This document shows positions 1 through 5,422 of a DNA stretch of 7,510 bases, in pieces. Position numbers and translations under genes: made by a program. The notes below the pieces were generated by a model. It was given only the letters and a program-made list of their open reading frames with translations. It did not search any database and was not told the origin of the DNA. The stretch's first letter is position 1. Every line of letters begins with the position of its first letter. This DNA is from an uncultured Chromatiaceae bacterium (GTDB taxonomy: Bacteria > Pseudomonadota > Gammaproteobacteria > Enterobacterales > Alteromonadaceae): NCBI GenBank assembly GCA_946481195.1, contig CAMLNG010000167.1:1-7510 (forward strand), in the 5' to 3' direction.

Positions 1-1381
1 GATCAAATTCCAGTGCACAAAGCAGCTCAGGTGCATAGACGGTCCCGGCGGCGTCATCAGCCTGGCGCTGCCGCCGCCCGCTGCTTTGATCCACCACCAC
101 ACAAATTTGTGCGCCCGCTAAAGCCAGCACAATATCTCCCACAGTGCCGGCACCATATAACGCGACCCGGCATCCCGCCGGCCAGCTGCGCACCAACCGC
201 GATACAGCATAAAACTTGGCAGCAAAATCAGGCGGCGGCGGTTCAGGCGCGACCGGTTGGGGCCACAGCGTCGCCCCCCAGCAGCGGCGTTTTGCCGCAA
301 AATCATCTAACAGCGCGCCAATGCCGGCAGCAAAATCAGCATCGGTCCAGCCAGCCAGCCGGGCTTTACCTTTGGCGATCTTTTGCTGCACTGCTGCAGG
401 GTCTTGCAGAATATTCAGCAGCTGCTGTACCAAACTGTCGGGTCTGGACAAATCCATTAAATATGCGGCATCGCCAACCTGATCCCTGAGACCTGGTAGA
501 TCCGGGTAACAGACCGGGACACCATAATGGAAAGCCTCCAGCGGTGGGATATTGGTTGGCCCAAAATAGGTTGGCATCACCAACGCCCGGCTTTGCCGGT
601 ACAGCGATGGGATCAGCGCATCGTCAGCAAAACCGAGGTAATGGATTTGCTCAGTAATCCCCAACTGCTGCGCCAATTGCAGCACATGGCTCAAATTGCC
701 ATAGTCTTTGCCACAAAACACCGCATCCAGCCTGACACCATGCGCTTCTTTCAGCAAAGCCAGCGCGGCAACAATATACACATGGTTTTTATGTGCCCAG
801 AACTGCGCCGGGTAAAACACATAGTCTGCAGCCAGCCCAAATTGCTGGTGAATATCAACAGATCCGCCGTCAAAAGTGCCAAGCCGGGGTAAAAACGGCA
901 GCACCCGGATGCGATTGCGATCAAGACCATATCGCCGGCAAAGCTGGGCTGCACTGTGGTCTGAATCAACAATCACAGCCACCGCCTGACTCAGCGCGGG
1001 GCCGGCATAAAACTGTTCACGCCGGGCAAATTCACCGTCAGCGCGCACTTCCGGAAATTCCGGATGATCACGGTGGCACAAGTCCCACACGGTCAGTACA
1101 TATGGTAATTGCTGCAGCTGCAGGCACAGCGCTGAGGGGCTGAGGAAATACAACAAATCGGCCTGAAAGCTTTGTACCAGCTCGCGTTCAAAATCATCGG
1201 CCGGCAGCAGGTGCAGCGTCAGGCCATGTCTGGCATAAGGTGCTATCAGCGCCGGATTGAGACAAAACAGCTGCACCTGCCACTGCGCTGCCGCCTGAGA
1301 GAGCAAAGCAGCAATTTTCACTTCATACTGGAAGCCGCCGCCGGCTGCGGGCTCCATTGTCAATAAGACTGCGACTTTCAT
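1..1381 (-). CDS. GT4-type glycosyltransferase with extra C-terminal Rossmann-like domain (3' end cut by window edge)
   Basis: The frame is open from the ATG at 1381 to the left edge, giving 460 codons without a stop; the C-terminus is missing. Residues 1-13 (MKVAVLLTMEPAA) and a glycine run at 14-16 fit the N-terminal Rossmann fold of GT-B enzymes. HKNH at 197-200 and the stretch VFCGKDYG...HYLGFADD (about 221-255) are typical of family GT4 donor domains. PTNIPPLEA at 275-283 is the acceptor/donor loop, but Gly274 stands where the first Glu of the usual EX7E motif would be; Glu282 is kept. The glycosyltransferase domain should end near residue 375. A second segment follows: RVALYGAGTVG (405-415), VVVDQ (428-432) and YAPELL (449-454), which resembles a nucleotide-binding Rossmann domain. 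The start overlaps the methyltransferase stop as ATGA and has no strong Shine-Dalgarno, so translation is probably coupled. The likely role is transfer of a sugar in surface polysaccharide assembly at the cytoplasmic face. Donor and acceptor are unknown. Confidence 0.88.
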   Translation of the reverse strand, partial: MKVAVLLTMEPAAGGGFQYEVKIAALLSQAAAQWQVQLFCLNPALIAPYARHGLTLHLLPADDFERELVQSFQADLLYFLSPSALCLQLQQLPYVLTVWDLCHRDHPEFPEVRADGEFARREQFYAGPALSQAVAVIVDSDHSAAQLCRRYGLDRNRIRVLPFLPRLGTFDGGSVDIHQQFGLAADYVFYPAQFWAHKNHVYIVAALALLKEAHGVRLDAVFCGKDYGNLSHVLQLAQQLGITEQIHYLGFADDALIPSLYRQSRALVMPTYFGPTNIPPLEAFHYGVPVCYPDLPGLRDQVGDAAYLMDLSRPDSLVQQLLNILQDPAAVQQKIAKGKARLAGWTDADFAAGIGALLDDFAAKRRCWGATLWPQPVAPEPPPPDFAAKFYAVSRLVRSWPAGCRVALYGAGTVGDIVLALAGAQICVVVDQSSGRRQRQADDAAGTVYAPELLCALEFD

Positions 1382-2130
1382 CGTTGCAGCACCCGTACGG
1401 CATACCAGCTGTTAAAATCCGGGGCGCGGTCACTTTGCCAGGCCAGACTGGCCACAGTGGTAAATCCATGCTGCTGCGCCAGCAAATCCAGTTCAGGATC
1501 AAAGAAATAACGCATCAGATGCTGCTCCTGACAATGCTGGTGCTGCTGTTGTTGTTTGTCCTGAATAAAAATGTCGTACTGCACTTTGACCAGATTGTCG
1601 CGCGCGATACATTCAGGCTCGGCGACACGCGTCACCTGTACCAATTCATTTTCCAGCCGCTTGACCCGCACCACAGGCCGGTCCGTCAGCACCGCCGGAC
1701 CATACCAGAAATCAAAAATAAACAGGCCGCCGGGCGCCAGATGCTGCGCCACGCCGCTGAATACGGCATTGAGATCGGCCGCGCTGGTCTGATACGACAT
1801 CACATGAAACAACGCAGTGACCACATCAAAGCGTTCGTCCAGCGCAAGGGCACGGATGTCGCCCTGGCTAAAAGTCAGCTGGCCGGGCCTTGTTCTGGCG
1901 TGGGCCAGCGCCAGCATACCGCTGCTGCGGTCCACGCCATGTACACGCAAACCCTGCGCGGCAAAACATTGCGCATGCTTGCCGGTGCCGCACCCTAAAT
2001 CCAGCAGGCTATTTGGCTGAGGGTGGTATTGCCGGATCAGCGTCGCAACATAGTCGGCCTCAGCCTGATAATCTTTGTCGCGGTAAAGCAGGTCGTAATA
2101 CAAAGCGTATAAATCAGCAAAAGGTTTCAT
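1378..2130 (-). CDS. Class I SAM-dependent methyltransferase, probably acting on an amino sugar nucleotide
   Basis: This is a 250-residue protein starting MKPFADLYALYYDLLY. Motif I is LLDLGCGTGK at 42-51, the acidic SAM-ribose residue is Asp67 in GVDRS, QGDIR lies at 89-93, and LAPGGLFIFDFWYG at 131-144 is the post-III region. The N-terminal YDLLYRDKDYQAEADYV and overall length resemble the TylM1/DesVI type of dTDP-aminosugar N-methyltransferases; this is recognised from memory, not searched. A Gln/His-rich stretch (191-204) interrupts the C-terminal half. The frame is open further upstream to 2253, but that extension lies inside the aminotransferase gene and reads as arginine-rich shadow sequence. 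The chosen ATG overlaps the aminotransferase stop by 4 bases and has a GAGG Shine-Dalgarno 7 bases before it. Following a DegT aminotransferase, the simplest inference is N-methylation of the amino group that enzyme installs. O-methylation of a sugar remains possible. Confidence 0.88.
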   Translation of the reverse strand: MKPFADLYALYYDLLYRDKDYQAEADYVATLIRQYHPQPNSLLDLGCGTGKHAQCFAAQGLRVHGVDRSSGMLALAHARTRPGQLTFSQGDIRALALDERFDVVTALFHVMSYQTSAADLNAVFSGVAQHLAPGGLFIFDFWYGPAVLTDRPVVRVKRLENELVQVTRVAEPECIARDNLVKVQYDIFIQDKQQQQHQHCQEQHLMRYFFDPELDLLAQQHGFTTVASLAWQSDRAPDFNSWYAVRVLQR

Positions 2131-3242
2131 TGAAGTACCTCGAACAATGCTGCTGCCACCTGTTGTTGCTCTGCGGCGGTGAGGCCTGCGCCGGATGGCA
2201 GGTACAGACCGCGGCGATACAGCCATTCGGCATGAGGCAGCTGTTGCCCGCAAGCCCAGTCCTCGCCGGCAAAGACCGGCTGCAGATGCAGCGGATAAAA
2301 AAACGGCCGACTGCCGATACCACGCTTTGCCAGTGCCGCCATCAGTTCCGGCACGGATAACTTCACATCATCCTGCAAGGTCAGTGTAAAAACCCAATAA
2401 ATATTCTGACAATCATCAGTGCCGGTCAGCGGTAAATTCACGCCAGGTAAGTCAGCCAGCAACTGCTGATACCGCGCGCCCATCTGCCGTTTCAGCGCGA
2501 CTACCGTGGACAAATTCTCCAGCTGCGCTACCCCCAGTGCTGCCTGCAGATTGGTCATCCGGTAATTCCAGCCCAGTTCTTCGTGGATAAAACGCCGCGC
2601 CGGATCCGGTGAAAAGGCCAGATTGCGCAGCGACCGGCAGCGCTCAGCCAGTTGCGGGTCGTTAGTCAATACCATACCGCCTTCACCAGTCGTCACCTGT
2701 TTATTGGCGTAAAAACTAAACACACTGATATCGCCAAAACTACCGCAGGGAACACCCCGATAATGCTGGCCAAGCACTTCGGCCGCATCTTCAATCACTT
2801 TGAGCTGATAGCGCTGCGCCAGCGCCAGAATGGGGGCAAGGTCCACGCAAAGACCATACAAATGCACAATCAGGATGGCTTTGGTTTTTGCGCTGATTTT
2901 GGCTGCGACATCCGCAGCCTGCATGTTAAAAGTACGCGGGCAACTGTCGACCAGCACCGGCCGCAGCCCCTGCAACACCAAAGCACGAACACAGGAAATA
3001 ATAGTGAATGCCGGCAGAATGACTTCGTCGCCGGGCTGTAAATCCAGCGCCCGTACTGCCAAATCAAGTGCTGCGGTGCCATTGGCACAGGCGACTCCAT
3101 ATTGCCGCTGCACTGTGCTGGCCATCGCCTGTTCAAAACGCGTGACAAAAGGCCCGTCGGAGCTGACCCAGCCGCTATCGATACATTCCGCCAGATAGTT
3201 TTTTTCATTGCCCGCCAGATAAGGCGTACTGACCGGGATCAT
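2127..3242 (-). CDS. DegT/DnrJ/EryC1/StrS-family PLP-dependent sugar aminotransferase
   Basis: This is a complete 371-residue protein, the usual length for the family. It begins MIPVSTPYLAGNEKNYLAEC, a start much like GDP-perosamine synthases. ANGTAALDLAV (53-63) is the cofactor phosphate region, EDAAE (151-155) holds the Asp that contacts the PLP pyridine nitrogen, and SFYANKQVTTGEGGM (176-190) carries the Schiff-base lysine, Lys181. A lysine rather than histidine here argues for an aminotransferase and against a ColD-type 3-dehydratase. The family transfers an amino group, usually from glutamate, to a keto sugar bound to GDP, UDP or dTDP. The sugar and the carbon attacked cannot be read from the sequence. 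An AGGTGG Shine-Dalgarno (3250-3255) sits 7 bases before the ATG, inside the end of the cupin gene. Both ends overlap neighbours by 4 bases, so the gene is translationally coupled to the cupin and the methyltransferase. Confidence 0.93.
   Translation of the reverse strand: MIPVSTPYLAGNEKNYLAECIDSGWVSSDGPFVTRFEQAMASTVQRQYGVACANGTAALDLAVRALDLQPGDEVILPAFTIISCVRALVLQGLRPVLVDSCPRTFNMQAADVAAKISAKTKAILIVHLYGLCVDLAPILALAQRYQLKVIEDAAEVLGQHYRGVPCGSFGDISVFSFYANKQVTTGEGGMVLTNDPQLAERCRSLRNLAFSPDPARRFIHEELGWNYRMTNLQAALGVAQLENLSTVVALKRQMGARYQQLLADLPGVNLPLTGTDDCQNIYWVFTLTLQDDVKLSVPELMAALAKRGIGSRPFFYPLHLQPVFAGEDWACGQQLPHAEWLYRRGLYLPSGAGLTAAEQQQVAAALFEVLQ
2138..2141 (-). promoter_or_regulatory. Shine-Dalgarno fixing the methyltransferase start
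   Basis: GAGG on the minus strand lies 7 bases before the ATG at 2130, inside the last codons of the aminotransferase gene. It supports the 250-residue start over the longer in-frame start at 2253. Confidence 0.7.
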
Positions 3243-3667
3243 CGCAGTACCACCTGGTCTGGTGCTACCGCAGCAAAACGAACCTTGTCACCATCGCCGG
3301 CATAAGGGCCTTGTTTGACTTCAATGATTTCACTGTCTGCCAGCATGGAAAATCCATGTCCGCCATGGGCCAGCAGGATCACATCGCCGGTCTGCAAAAT
3401 AGTGCTTTCCTGATAAACCCGCTGCTGGTCATAAAAATCGACCCGCACTGTGCCGGATTTAATCCACAACACTTCCTGGGTATAAACCACTTCACGTTTA
3501 ACCTGCTGATGCAGATGCGGCTCTATCTGATAACCCTCTGGCCTTTTCATGTACGCCAGCTGTTGACTGAAATCATCCGGGGTAAAAAATTCAATGCCTT
3601 CCCGCTGGAAATCCCGTCGGATCACCAATGCAGCCAACTGATTTTCATAGATAAATTGTTCTATCAT
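3239..3667 (-). CDS. Small cupin-domain protein of a surface-polysaccharide operon, function unknown
   Basis: This 142-residue single-domain protein is the first gene of the operon. It has the glycine and beta-strand spacing of a cupin: HLH at 51-53, Glu59 and Glu65, E-x6-G at 65-72 (EVLWIKSG), then GDVILLAHGGHGF at 94-106 with His104 as a possible third or fourth metal ligand. The first motif is not canonical: Glu65 lies 11 residues after HxH rather than 3-4, and the second motif has His101 where proline is usual. From memory, similar proteins with YMKRPEGY- and VKQGPYAGD-like stretches recur in O-antigen and capsule loci, but I know of no assigned reaction. It does not look like the FdtA/QdtA ketoisomerases. 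A role as an isomerase, epimerase or sugar-binding helper for the adjacent aminotransferase is only inference. No clear Shine-Dalgarno precedes the ATG, and no in-frame alternative start is evident upstream. Confidence 0.85.
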   Translation of the reverse strand: MIEQFIYENQLAALVIRRDFQREGIEFFTPDDFSQQLAYMKRPEGYQIEPHLHQQVKREVVYTQEVLWIKSGTVRVDFYDQQRVYQESTILQTGDVILLAHGGHGFSMLADSEIIEVKQGPYAGDGDKVRFAAVAPDQVVLR

Positions 3668-3711
3668 TGCGCAACTGTGCCCTGCACTGCCGTGGAACTT
3701 CCTTAAGCAGC

Positions 3712-3741
3712 AATATAGATGATTCTGCTATGGCAACGAAA
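3712..3741 (-). promoter_or_regulatory. Tentative promoter of the sugar operon
   Basis: The operon's promoter must lie between the lysR terminator (ends at 3793) and the cupin ATG at 3667. On the minus strand TATATT (3712-3717) makes a fair -10 box, and TTTCGT (3736-3741) is a poor -35 box 18 bases upstream. It is chosen by eye on weak matches. Confidence 0.3.
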
Positions 3742-3744
3742 CCA

Positions 3745-3760
3745 CAAAACCAGTGTTTTG
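3745..3760. repeat. Inverted repeat CAAAAC-N4-GTTTTG upstream of the sugar operon
   Basis: This is a perfect 6-base inverted repeat with a 4-base centre, lying just upstream of the tentative -35 box of the cupin operon. It has no T-run, so it is not a terminator. It could be an operator or chance AT-rich symmetry. Confidence 0.35.
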
Positions 3761-3792
3761 CTGCTCACGGGTAAAAAGTCTGGCATTTGCGC

Positions 3793-3834
3793 AAAAAAAC
3801 CGGCTTTTAGCAGTGTCCGGGTGGCTAAAACCGG
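3793..3834 (-). terminator. Rho-independent terminator of the lysR gene
   Basis: Read on the minus strand, CCGGTTTTAGC pairs with GCTAAAA-G-CCGG: 11 base pairs with one bulged G and a 12-base loop. Seven T residues follow directly. It lies 18 bases after the lysR stop codon. The plus strand has no T-run after the stem, so it works one way only and separates lysR from the sugar operon. Confidence 0.85.
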
Positions 3835-3851
3835 GGAAGAGCCAAACAACG

Positions 3852-4724
3852 CTACATTGACAATAATCTGCGCTTTAACCACAAAGCTGCCGGACCAGGC
3901 GTTTTGCTGCGATGTTGCCAAAGCTCAAGCTGCAACGGCAGCATCTGCGCGCCTGTATCTTTCACCGACAGCACTTTCATGTTGCCTTGCAGATGGCGTG
4001 GTTCAAGCACATGTGCCGGCAGCCAGGCCCAGCCGATGCCTTGCTCAACCATGGCCAACACCGCAATATCTCCTTCCAGCCACCAGACCTGCCCCGACAA
4101 ACGGCCCCGTTGCTTTTCTGCACTTTCGCCACGACCTGCGACCATCAGCTGGCGGTATTGCTGCAAATCTGCCGGCGAGACGATATCGAGTTGGGCCAGC
4201 GGATGCTGCACCGACACTGCCGCGACAAAGTGCAACTGCTGCAGTGGCCAGCGTAAGAATTGCTCTGAAGCTGACTGCGGCTGGAAACAGATGCCTAAAT
4301 CGGCCGCGCCGTCGGCTAACAATTGGGTTAAATCCTCCAGCAAAGGAAACATAATCTGCACTTCCAGTTTAGGAAATGTCTGCGCCAGCTCTGCCAAAAC
4401 CGGTGCTAACCAGGGCAGCTGCCCTTCATCATCAACCGCCAGGCGTAAATTGGTTTCGGTACCGGCCGCCAGATCAACAGCCAACTCTTTCAGCTGGTTG
4501 CATTGCATCTGCACTAGTTTTGCCTGCTGCAGGATCTGCAGACCTGCGTCGGTGAGCTTAGGGTAGCGGCCACTGCGGTCAAACAGCTGCAGATCTAAAT
4601 CAATCTCCAGATCACTGATGGCAGTGCTGACTGCTGACTGGGCTTTACCAAGCTTGCGGGCTGCCGCAGAGAACGAGCCGGTACTGACTACCGCTAACAA
4701 AGTTTCAAGTTGTTGTAGATTCAT
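3852..4724 (-). CDS. LysR-family transcriptional regulator, likely controlling the divergent PACE transporter
   Basis: This 290-residue protein has normal LysR-type length. A winged helix-turn-helix occupies residues 1-60 (LETLLAVVSTGSFSAAARKL, then AQSAVSTAISDLE at 28-40 and LFDRSGR at 47-53). The linker helix follows, and the substrate-binding domain starts near residue 91 (TNLRLAVDDEG), with the two alpha/beta lobes through the C-terminus. It is divergent from the PACE gene across 86 bases, as AceR is from AceI in Acinetobacter, where AceR activates the transporter in response to its substrate. By that analogy this protein probably senses an amphipathic biocide or a natural polyamine-like compound; the effector is not visible in the sequence. 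No Shine-Dalgarno precedes the ATG, and a candidate operator half-site begins 2 bases upstream of the start codon, suggesting autoregulation. Confidence 0.9.
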   Translation of the reverse strand: MNLQQLETLLAVVSTGSFSAAARKLGKAQSAVSTAISDLEIDLDLQLFDRSGRYPKLTDAGLQILQQAKLVQMQCNQLKELAVDLAAGTETNLRLAVDDEGQLPWLAPVLAELAQTFPKLEVQIMFPLLEDLTQLLADGAADLGICFQPQSASEQFLRWPLQQLHFVAAVSVQHPLAQLDIVSPADLQQYRQLMVAGRGESAEKQRGRLSGQVWWLEGDIAVLAMVEQGIGWAWLPAHVLEPRHLQGNMKVLSVKDTGAQMLPLQLELWQHRSKTPGPAALWLKRRLLSM

Positions 4725-4777
4725 GTATCTGTTTTTCAGATGTTACCTAACTTAGTAATCTGGATATTAGCAGATAC
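4725..4777. promoter_or_regulatory. Candidate LysR operators: two ATCTG/CAGAT inverted pairs
   Basis: The lysR-PACE gap contains ATCTG-N5-CAGAT (4727-4741) and ATCTG-N8-CAGAT (4758-4775). The first also reads as the LysR-type T-N11-A box (T4728, A4740). The outermost half-sites are exact 7-base complements: GTATCTG (4725-4731) and CAGATAC (4771-4777). The small palindrome CTAACTTAG (4747-4755) lies between the pairs. Four matching half-sites in about 50 bases between divergent regulator and target genes are best explained as binding sites for the regulator. Confidence 0.6.
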
Positions 4778-4780
4778 ATT
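4752..4780 (+). promoter_or_regulatory. Tentative promoter of the PACE transporter gene
   Basis: TTAGTA (4752-4757) and TACATT (4775-4780) are separated by 17 bases. The -35 box is poor and the -10 box fair, as expected if an activator is needed. The second ATCTG/CAGAT pair fills the spacer and touches the -10 box. Confidence 0.4.
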
Positions 4781-4799
4781 AGCCGCATCATTGTTTAGT

Positions 4800-4803
4800 G
4801 GAG
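4800..4803 (+). promoter_or_regulatory. Shine-Dalgarno of the PACE gene, fixing its start
   Basis: GGAG lies 7 bases before the ATG at 4811 and only 4 bases before the in-frame TTG at 4808, so ATG is the better start. Confidence 0.75.
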
Positions 4804-4810
4804 CACTTTG

Positions 4811-5269
4811 ATGCAACAAACATCTGAACCAACGACAATTCACACGGGCCGTTCCACCGCAGACAGACTGCGCATGGCGATAGGCTTTGAAGTGATTGGC
4901 CTGTTGCTGCTGATCCCGATCGGCAGCCTGCTGCTGAACAAATCAGCCACAGAACTTGGTTGGCTCGCCGTGCTGATGTCGCTGCTGGCAACCTGGTGGA
5001 ATTATCAGTTTAATCAGCTGTTTGACCGATATTACCTGGCTCCGCGCGGCAGAACCTGTAAAACTCAGCCGGAACGGATTTGGCATGCGTTGGGATTCGA
5101 AGGCGGTCTGCTCATCGCCATTTTGCCTTTGACTGCATGGTATCTGCAGATGTCCTTGTTTGATGCGCTGTTACTCGACCTGGGCTTTATGCTGTTTTAT
5201 CTGGTGTATGGCTACTTCTACCATTGGTTGTACGACCTGGTGTTTCCGCCCGCAGCGGCTTTGCCGTAA
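4811..5269 (+). CDS. PACE-family (AceI-like) small multidrug/biocide efflux transporter
   Basis: This is a 152-residue inner-membrane protein with four predicted transmembrane helices, made of two tandem bacterial transmembrane pair units. Helix 1 has R19-L-R-M-A-I-G-F-E27, helix 2 ends in WNYQFNQLFD (63-72), helix 3 has RIWHALGFEGGL (89-100), and helix 4 ends in YHWLYDLVFP (137-146). These are the four PACE signature motifs; Glu27 matches Glu15 of AceI, the essential proton-coupling residue. Known members export chlorhexidine, acriflavine and similar cationic compounds, and short diamines, using the proton gradient. Two points are unusual: the first-helix histidine of the R-x2-H motif is Met22 here, although it is kept in repeat 2 (His92), and there is a polar N-terminal extension of about 18 residues before Arg19. 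The gene is divergent from the lysR gene and ends before a shared terminator with glmS. Confidence 0.93.
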   Translation: MQQTSEPTTIHTGRSTADRLRMAIGFEVIGLLLLIPIGSLLLNKSATELGWLAVLMSLLATWWNYQFNQLFDRYYLAPRGRTCKTQPERIWHALGFEGGLLIAILPLTAWYLQMSLFDALLLDLGFMLFYLVYGYFYHWLYDLVFPPAAALP

Positions 5270-5274
5270 AAAGA

Positions 5275-5299
5275 CCTATCCCTGATATAGGCCTATCCC
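5275..5299. repeat. Short direct and inverted repeats after the PACE stop codon
   Basis: CCTATCCC occurs twice (5275-5282 and 5292-5299), 17 bases apart, and ATAGGCCTAT (5287-5296) is a perfect 10-base palindrome overlapping the second copy. CCTAT (5275-5279) can also pair with ATAGG (5287-5291). No T-run follows. The role is unknown and may be chance. Confidence 0.4.
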
Positions 5300-5364
5300 G
5301 CGCCGCTGCATCTGATAGATGACAGAACCTCAGGAAAATCTGATTTTTATGTTTTGCAGCCCCC

Positions 5365-5401
5365 AAAAAAAAGGCTCCGGTTTTCGGAGCCATTTTTAAT
5401 T
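5365..5401. terminator. Bidirectional rho-independent terminator between the PACE gene and glmS
   Basis: GGCTCCG (5373-5379) pairs perfectly with CGGAGCC (5385-5391) around a 5-base loop. On the minus strand eight T residues follow (5372-5365), ending glmS transcripts. On the plus strand ATTTTTAATT follows (5392-5401), ending the PACE transcript. The two genes converge here, so one hairpin serves both. Confidence 0.9.
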
Positions 5402-5422
5402 AAAGCATTTAAAATCAAACAC

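Noticed and set aside
13..489. Plus-strand open frame of 158 codons near the left edge
   Set aside because: The minus strand holds a glycosyltransferase frame open across this whole stretch with recognisable motifs.
1357..1998. Plus-strand open frame of 213 codons
   Set aside because: It lies antisense to the methyltransferase, whose motifs are clear; the translation shows no domain and no ribosome site.
2131..2253. Longer start for the methyltransferase (291 residues)
   Set aside because: The extra 41 residues lie inside the aminotransferase, are arginine-rich with no family match, and the inner ATG has a good Shine-Dalgarno and the same 4-base overlap as the other junctions.
3719..4566. 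Overlapping plus-strand open frames of 211 and 220 codons
   Set aside because: Both are antisense to the LysR gene, full of Cys, Arg and Ser runs typical of shadow frames in GC-rich third positions.
4808..4810. TTG as start of the PACE gene
   Set aside because: It lies only 4 bases after GGAG; the ATG immediately after it has ideal spacing.
5275..5299. CRISPR-like or IS-end repeats after the PACE gene
   Set aside because: Only two 8-base copies, with no regular spacers, transposase or target duplication nearby.
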